This document shows, piece after piece, positions 59,795-64,000 of a stretch of DNA of 64,000 bases. A program made the translations under genes and the position numbers. Every line of letters begins with the position of its first letter. Position 1 is the stretch's first letter. The stretch comes from Methylobacillus gramineus (GTDB taxonomy: Bacteria > Pseudomonadota > Gammaproteobacteria > Burkholderiales > Methylophilaceae), in assembly GCF_020532675.1 (NCBI RefSeq), contig NZ_JAJAVE010000002.1:62001-126000 (forward strand), given 5' to 3'. The notes beneath the pieces are model-generated. The model searched no databases and had not been told where the DNA came from. It saw only the letters and a program-made list of their open reading frames with translations.

Positions 59795-60856
59795 TTATGG
59801 CGTCTCCACGATATCGAGCACGTTGATTGGTTCGGCGGCCTGCATGATCAAGGCGTAGGAGACCTTGTCAAAGGTGCGGAATATCATGGCCAGGCCGATA
59901 CGCTCGCTTGGCAGCTTGATGTTCTCTGGTTCGGCAGAAGCCTCTTTGTTTTTCTTGTCATATTTGGGATTTTTGATGACGCGCCCGGTTCTGTTGATGG
60001 CGAGCACATGACCTTTTTCCAGGCCATCGGTTTCCCCGCGGCTGATGGCAATAATGGTGTTCTTTCCTGCTTCAGCGACACCGCCATAAATCGACAGGAT
60101 ACGGCCTTTGACCGAAGTATCAGGTGCACGTGGAATAAAGTTGGTCTGCGGATTGTCCGGCGCGGCGACCAATTTGTCATTGGCAAAGATTTCTTCTTTG
60201 GCGCTGATGATAGTGCCGCTGGCGGGCTCACCATACTTGATAATGCGCGCATCCCCGAGATAAATGGCTTCTGTGCCCAGGATGGCCTTGGTTTCAGGGT
60301 CTATATAGGTCTTGCCAGGGCGGTAGATATTCCACAATATGCTCTCGCCCTCTGCGATCTTGTCTATGTATACCCGCGCACCTGGGCTCAGTACCACACG
60401 GTTTTCAGGTCCGGCAATGATATTGGGGGCATCTTTCAGCTCGTTGCTTTCAATGATGAGAGGCTGGCTGAGAAACGGTGTAATAATATTTGGCGAGATG
60501 GTGGGGATGGCTGCAGCTTCTAGCTGTTCGGTACGTATGCCGGGTTCCAGAGTGATGGTGTCGCCGGCGATGGTTTCGTGTAACAGGCGTAACTCAGGTG
60601 AGCCGCTGCTGGTATCGAGTACCACGACATCACCGGGATAGATCCAGTGTGGGTTTTTGATCTGATCCTGATTCATCTTCCAGACCTTGGGCCATTGCCA
60701 TGGGTCTTTGAGGAAGCGACCGGAAATACCCCATAGGGTATCTCCCTTGACGACAACATAACGGTCGGGGTGATTGTCCTGTAACTTCACCTCGTCGGCC
60801 ATGGCAGGCAAAATCAGGCAACAAAGCAACAGCGGCGTTATAATGTGTCTATACAT
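59795..60856 (-). CDS. LysM domain exported protein
   Basis: A 353-residue protein. Start at the ATG at 60856, with AAGG 9 nt upstream and a signal peptide ending LPAMAD. A LysM domain (YVVVKGDTLWGISGRFLKDP, residues 37-80) binds peptidoglycan; then DGDTIT-like beta strands and a long C-terminal domain with NPKYDKKNKE. It lies upstream of dprA in the smg-dprA-LysM-def-fmt arrangement; a role in envelope maintenance is inferred. Confidence 0.9.
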   Translation of the reverse strand: MYRHIITPLLLCCLILPAMADEVKLQDNHPDRYVVVKGDTLWGISGRFLKDPWQWPKVWKMNQDQIKNPHWIYPGDVVVLDTSSGSPELRLLHETIAGDTITLEPGIRTEQLEAAAIPTISPNIITPFLSQPLIIESNELKDAPNIIAGPENRVVLSPGARVYIDKIAEGESILWNIYRPGKTYIDPETKAILGTEAIYLGDARIIKYGEPASGTIISAKEEIFANDKLVAAPDNPQTNFIPRAPDTSVKGRILSIYGGVAEAGKNTIIAISRGETDGLEKGHVLAINRTGRVIKNPKYDKKNKEASAEPENIKLPSERIGLAMIFRTFDKVSYALIMQAAEPINVLDIVETP

Positions 60857-60950
60857 AGGAATAACCTTAGCCGGTGGGCGCAGATTTAATATTAATATTC
60901 TGTAACTTGCACTGGATTCTGCATTTAATCTATTAAACAATCAAGCTTTT

Positions 60951-61454
60951 ATGGCAATTTTAGACATCCTGACTTACCCCGATCCCCGCTTGTATAAAGT
61001 GGCCAGCCCTGTTGATGATGTTAACGGCGATATTAGGCGGCTGGTGCGTGATATGGCCGAAACCATGTATGACGCTCCCGGCATCGGCTTGGCGGCTACG
61101 CAAGTTGATGTGCATAAGCAGGTGATTGTGATGGACTTGTCCGAGGATAAAAGTGAGCTTAGGGTGTTCATTAACCCGCGGATACTGAATAGTTGTGGCA
61201 CCCAGGACTATGAAGAAGGTTGCCTCTCTGTCCCTGGTGTTTACGATACCGTGACGCGGGCAGAGAAGGTTACAGTGGAAGCGCTGGATGAGCATGGCAA
61301 GCCATTCACCCTGGAGGCGGAAGGTCTGTTAGCCGTGTGTATCCAGCACGAAATTGATCATTTATTGGGCAAGGTGTTCGTTGAATATTTGTCCTCCCTG
61401 AAACAGAGCCGCATCAAGAACAAGCTGAAAAAACGTCAGCGTGAGCGGGTTTGA
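60951..61454 (+). CDS. def: Peptide deformylase
   Basis: A 167-residue metal enzyme that removes the formyl group from new proteins. Motif 1 [10 protein letters not shown], motif 2 [12 protein letters not shown] (Cys ligand), motif 3 [12 protein letters not shown] (HExxH). The final basic tail is typical. Divergent from the LysM gene and followed by fmt. Confidence 0.97.
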   Translation: MAILDILTYPDPRLYKVASPVDDVNGDIRRLVRDMAETMYDAPGIGLAATQVDVHKQVIVMDLSEDKSELRVFINPRILNSCGTQDYEEGCLSVPGVYDTVTRAEKVTVEALDEHGKPFTLEAEGLLAVCIQHEIDHLLGKVFVEYLSSLKQSRIKNKLKKRQRERV

Positions 61455-61537
61455 TCACGCTGATTTAAAGAAGCTCAAGCTATCTGTAAGCCAAGATAGC
61501 CCCAGTTAAAGTTAGTCCCAAACTTAAAGACGTCCCA

Positions 61538-62464
61538 ATGAAAATCATATTTGCCGGTACGCCGGAATTTGCGGTGCCCGCTTTGGATGCACTGATTGCA
61601 TCCTCTCATGAAGTCAGCCTGGTGCTGACGCAGCCGGATCGGCCTGCTGGGCGGGGCATGAAATTGAGGCCGAGTCCGGTAAAGGAGCTGGCTTTGCAGT
61701 ATGACATCGCCGTTTTTCAACCTGAAACGCTGAAAGATGAAGCTGTACAGGCACGGATTGCCGCGGAAAATGTAGATGCCATGGTGGTGGCCGCATACGG
61801 ATTGATTATCCCGACCAAGGTACTTGGTATGCCGAGTCACGGGTGTTTCAATATCCATGCTTCTTTACTGCCACGCTGGCGCGGCGCTGCTCCGATACAA
61901 CGTTCTTTGTTGGCGGGAGACACTGAGACCGGTGTCACGATTATGGAGGTTGTCCCAGCACTGGATGCTGGTGCCATGATCTCGAAAGGCATCTTGTCGA
62001 TTACCGACCGTGATACTGCACAAACCCTGCATGATGGCTTGGCCAGTATTGGAGCGGCACTCATGGTACAGGCCATGGACCAGCTGCAGGCCAGTGGTCG
62101 CTTGCAAGCCGAGCCTCAGGATGAGGCTTTGGTTACCTATGCAGAGAAGCTGAATAAGGCAGAAGCGGCGATAGACTGGAACCAGAGTGCGGAAGCGCTT
62201 TCGCGGCAGGTGCGTGCATTCAACCCCTTCCCGGTCGCGCAGAGTCTGCTGCATGGCGAGGTCTGTCGGATCTGGATGGCGCAGGCTTTGCCTGGCAGTG
62301 CTACGCCGGGAGAGATAGTGGCACTGGGTGATGCCATTGCCGTGGGCTGTGCGAGTGGCTTGCTCAGGATTGAGGAATTGCAGATGCCAGGGGGTAAGCG
62401 ACTAAAGGCCAGGGATTTCCTCGCAGGGCGTGTCTTGAGTATCGGCGAACGTTTTGGTCTTTAA
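61538..62464 (+). CDS. fmt: Methionyl-tRNA formyltransferase
   Basis: A 308-residue enzyme that formylates initiator tRNA. KIIFAGTPEFAVPALDAL at the start, TQPDRPAGRGMKL, the catalytic region NIHASLLPRWRGAAPIQ and a C-terminal OB-like domain (FNPFPVAQSLLHGEV). Standard length; 83 nt after def. Confidence 0.96.
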   Translation: MKIIFAGTPEFAVPALDALIASSHEVSLVLTQPDRPAGRGMKLRPSPVKELALQYDIAVFQPETLKDEAVQARIAAENVDAMVVAAYGLIIPTKVLGMPSHGCFNIHASLLPRWRGAAPIQRSLLAGDTETGVTIMEVVPALDAGAMISKGILSITDRDTAQTLHDGLASIGAALMVQAMDQLQASGRLQAEPQDEALVTYAEKLNKAEAAIDWNQSAEALSRQVRAFNPFPVAQSLLHGEVCRIWMAQALPGSATPGEIVALGDAIAVGCASGLLRIEELQMPGGKRLKARDFLAGRVLSIGERFGL

Positions 62465-62554
62465 GCGCTTGGCGCTCAAGCTGGACTTGAATTTTTCTAT
62501 TTAGGCACGATCTAAGTAGGGAAATACTTAACTGCATTATTTAGTGAGGGTCAC

Positions 62555-63394
62555 ATGGTAGGTAACTGGTTGAAAACATCCATCTTGATGGCAGGGATCG
62601 TCGTCCTGTTCGGCTCGGTGGGGGCCGCGCTGGGTGGCGCTGGTGGCATGATGATCGCGCTGCTTCTGGCCGCGGCCATGAATGTTTACGCCTACTGGTT
62701 CTCCGACAAGGCTGTGCTGAAGATGTACAACGCACGCGAAGTTGATGCCAGCAGCGCCCCAGAGTTTTATCAAATGGTGAAGGAGCTGGCCCAGAATGCC
62801 CAGCTCCCCATGCCCAAGGTCTACATTATTGATGAGGCCCAGCCTAATGCCTTTGCAACAGGTCGTGACCCCGAACATGCTGCGGTAGCTGCAACCACAG
62901 GCATTATGCGCATCCTGACCCAGCGCGAGTTGCGCGGGGTGATGGCGCATGAGCTGGCACACGTTAAGCACCGTGATACGCTGATTTCTACGATTTCTGC
63001 CACGATTGCTGGTGCCATCTCATCGATTGCCCAGTTTGGCATGCTGTTTTCTCAAGGCAGGGATCGTGCTGTGCATCCGGCAGTGGCTATCCTCATCATG
63101 ATCCTGGCCCCAATTGCGGCCATGCTGATCCAGATGGCGATTTCTCGTGCACGCGAATTTGAGGCTGACCGTGCGGGCGCTGAGATTTCCGGCGACCCGA
63201 CAGCGCTGGCTGCAGCCCTGAAAAAAATCCACAGTTATGCTCACCAGATTCCCCTGGAGACTGCTGAGCAGCATCCAGAGACGGCGCAGATGATGATTAT
63301 CAACCCGTTGTCTACCGATGGGATCAAGGGCTTGTTCAGTACCCACCCCAACACCGAGGAACGTATCTCGCGCCTCATGGCGATGGCGAGCTGA
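62555..63394 (+). CDS. htpX: Protease HtpX
   Basis: A 279-residue inner-membrane metalloprotease of the M48 family. Two N-terminal helices ([19 protein letters not shown] and [18 protein letters not shown]), the zinc motif [14 protein letters not shown], two further helices and a downstream [15 protein letters not shown] Glu ligand. It helps degrade damaged membrane proteins. Followed by rsmB after 4 nt. Confidence 0.96.
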   Translation: MVGNWLKTSILMAGIVVLFGSVGAALGGAGGMMIALLLAAAMNVYAYWFSDKAVLKMYNAREVDASSAPEFYQMVKELAQNAQLPMPKVYIIDEAQPNAFATGRDPEHAAVAATTGIMRILTQRELRGVMAHELAHVKHRDTLISTISATIAGAISSIAQFGMLFSQGRDRAVHPAVAILIMILAPIAAMLIQMAISRAREFEADRAGAEISGDPTALAAALKKIHSYAHQIPLETAEQHPETAQMMIINPLSTDGIKGLFSTHPNTEERISRLMAMAS

Positions 63395-63398
63395 TCCC

Positions 63399-64000
63399 AT
63401 GCATATATCACAGCAGCTTGCCGCGCAAGCCGTCGGCCAGGTATTGGATGGACGTAATCTTTCAACGGTATTGGAGGATATTTTCCGTCGCCATGCCTCT
63501 ATTACTCCGCAGCAACGCGCTGTCGCACAGGACTTGAGCTACGGCACTGTCAGGTTTTACGGTCGCTTGCAGGCAGTGCTGGATCTTCTGCTACAAAAAC
63601 CGCTGACCGATGAATATATTCATCACTTGCTTTTGGTCGCTTTGTATCAGCTGTCGTTTGATCGTGCGGCTTCTCATACCGTGGTCAACCAGGCAGTGCT
63701 GGCGGCCACCAAGACCAAAAAATCCTGGGCCAAAGGCCTGGTGAATGCGGTATTGCGTAATTTCCTCCGTCAGCAGCCCGAGCTGGAAAGCCACTTGGAA
63801 GGGAATGAAGAGGCCCTTTATTCCTATCCGCAGTGGTGGATCAATAAGCTGAGGCAGCAATATCCGCAAAGCTGGCAGGCCATGCTGGAAGCGGGTAATG
63901 AACATCCGCCCATGACCCTGCGTGTCAATCGCCGCCATGGCGATGCTGACAGCTATTTGCAGGAACTGCATGGCGCTGGCCTGGCTGCGACCCTACTGGG
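63399..64000 (+). CDS. rsmB: 16S rRNA (cytosine-967-C5) methyltransferase, N-terminal part (partial)
   Basis: The frame is open from the ATG at 63399 to the right edge (200 codons). The part seen is the NusB-like RNA-binding domain: QQLAAQAVGQVLDGRNLSTV, ITPQQRAVAQDLSYGTVRFYG, SHTVVNQAVLAATKTKK and AKGLVNAVLRNFLR, then the link toward the methyltransferase domain (HPPMTLRVNRRHGD). The catalytic domain lies beyond the window. It follows htpX closely; def-fmt-rsmB order is typical. Confidence 0.95.
   Translation, partial: MHISQQLAAQAVGQVLDGRNLSTVLEDIFRRHASITPQQRAVAQDLSYGTVRFYGRLQAVLDLLLQKPLTDEYIHHLLLVALYQLSFDRAASHTVVNQAVLAATKTKKSWAKGLVNAVLRNFLRQQPELESHLEGNEEALYSYPQWWINKLRQQYPQSWQAMLEAGNEHPPMTLRVNRRHGDADSYLQELHGAGLAATLL

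Overview
This 64 kb window looks like a chromosome segment of a betaproteobacterium. The 6S RNA gene behind zapA, the S-adenosylhomocysteine (SAH) riboswitch before ahcY, BtuM-type membrane proteins, and the ppx/ppk, dapF/lpxL and def/fmt/htpX/rsmB blocks all fit that group. The mix resembles the methylotrophic Methylophilaceae; that family assignment is inference, not proof. Base composition is moderate by eye and I saw no tRNA, rRNA, insertion sequence, prophage or CRISPR array.

Positions 1-5260 (minus strand) hold a cobalamin riboswitch, then two tandem paralogous TonB-dependent receptors and a PepSY-type membrane protein that runs off the left edge. Positions 5296-17840 hold an unusual envelope cluster. 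On the minus strand are a large TonB-dependent receptor with a coiled-coil N-terminus and a six-gene operon: a DUF6152-like protein, two secreted proteins of one family, two DUF6644-like membrane proteins and a haem c lipoprotein. On the plus strand are a periplasmic rhodanese-like protein without its cysteine and an operon of a Tat-exported dienelactone hydrolase-like protein, a GlcG/HbpS-like protein, a DsbD-type reductase and a redoxin. Four sites matching the sigma-54 (-24/-12) consensus lie in the correct orientation before exactly these four transcription units, so the cluster reads as one sigma-54 regulon of unknown substrate.

Positions 19209-36350 are a corrinoid uptake and salvage region. 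A minus-strand operon (btuM, bluB, a BtuF-like protein without signal peptide, cobU, a small monooxygenase-like protein) diverges from a riboswitch-controlled TonB-dependent receptor followed by a propeller-like protein of unknown function. A convergent riboswitch-controlled operon carries btuB, a second btuM, cobO, cobB, a large CobN-like protein, a TolQ/ExbB-like channel and a DUF2149 protein. The CobN-like protein has a signal peptide and a C-terminal membrane anchor, so its chelatase-like body should be in the periplasm. With its own proton-channel pair it resembles the Hmu-type haem systems of Bacteroidota and may be a periplasmic corrinoid- or metal-processing machine.

Positions 36470-64000 are mostly housekeeping: zapA and 6S RNA, a cysteine-free Fur protein, ilvA, rpiA, a phosphate/polyphosphate block (phoU, ppx, ppk), a metal-type TonB-dependent receptor, sodB, xerC-DUF484-dapF-lpxL, and the activated methyl cycle (metK, an HD-GYP gene, SAH riboswitch, ahcY, a small membrane protein, metF). 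The right end has smg, dprA (with no normal start codon at its expected 5' end), a LysM protein, def, fmt, htpX and the start of rsmB.
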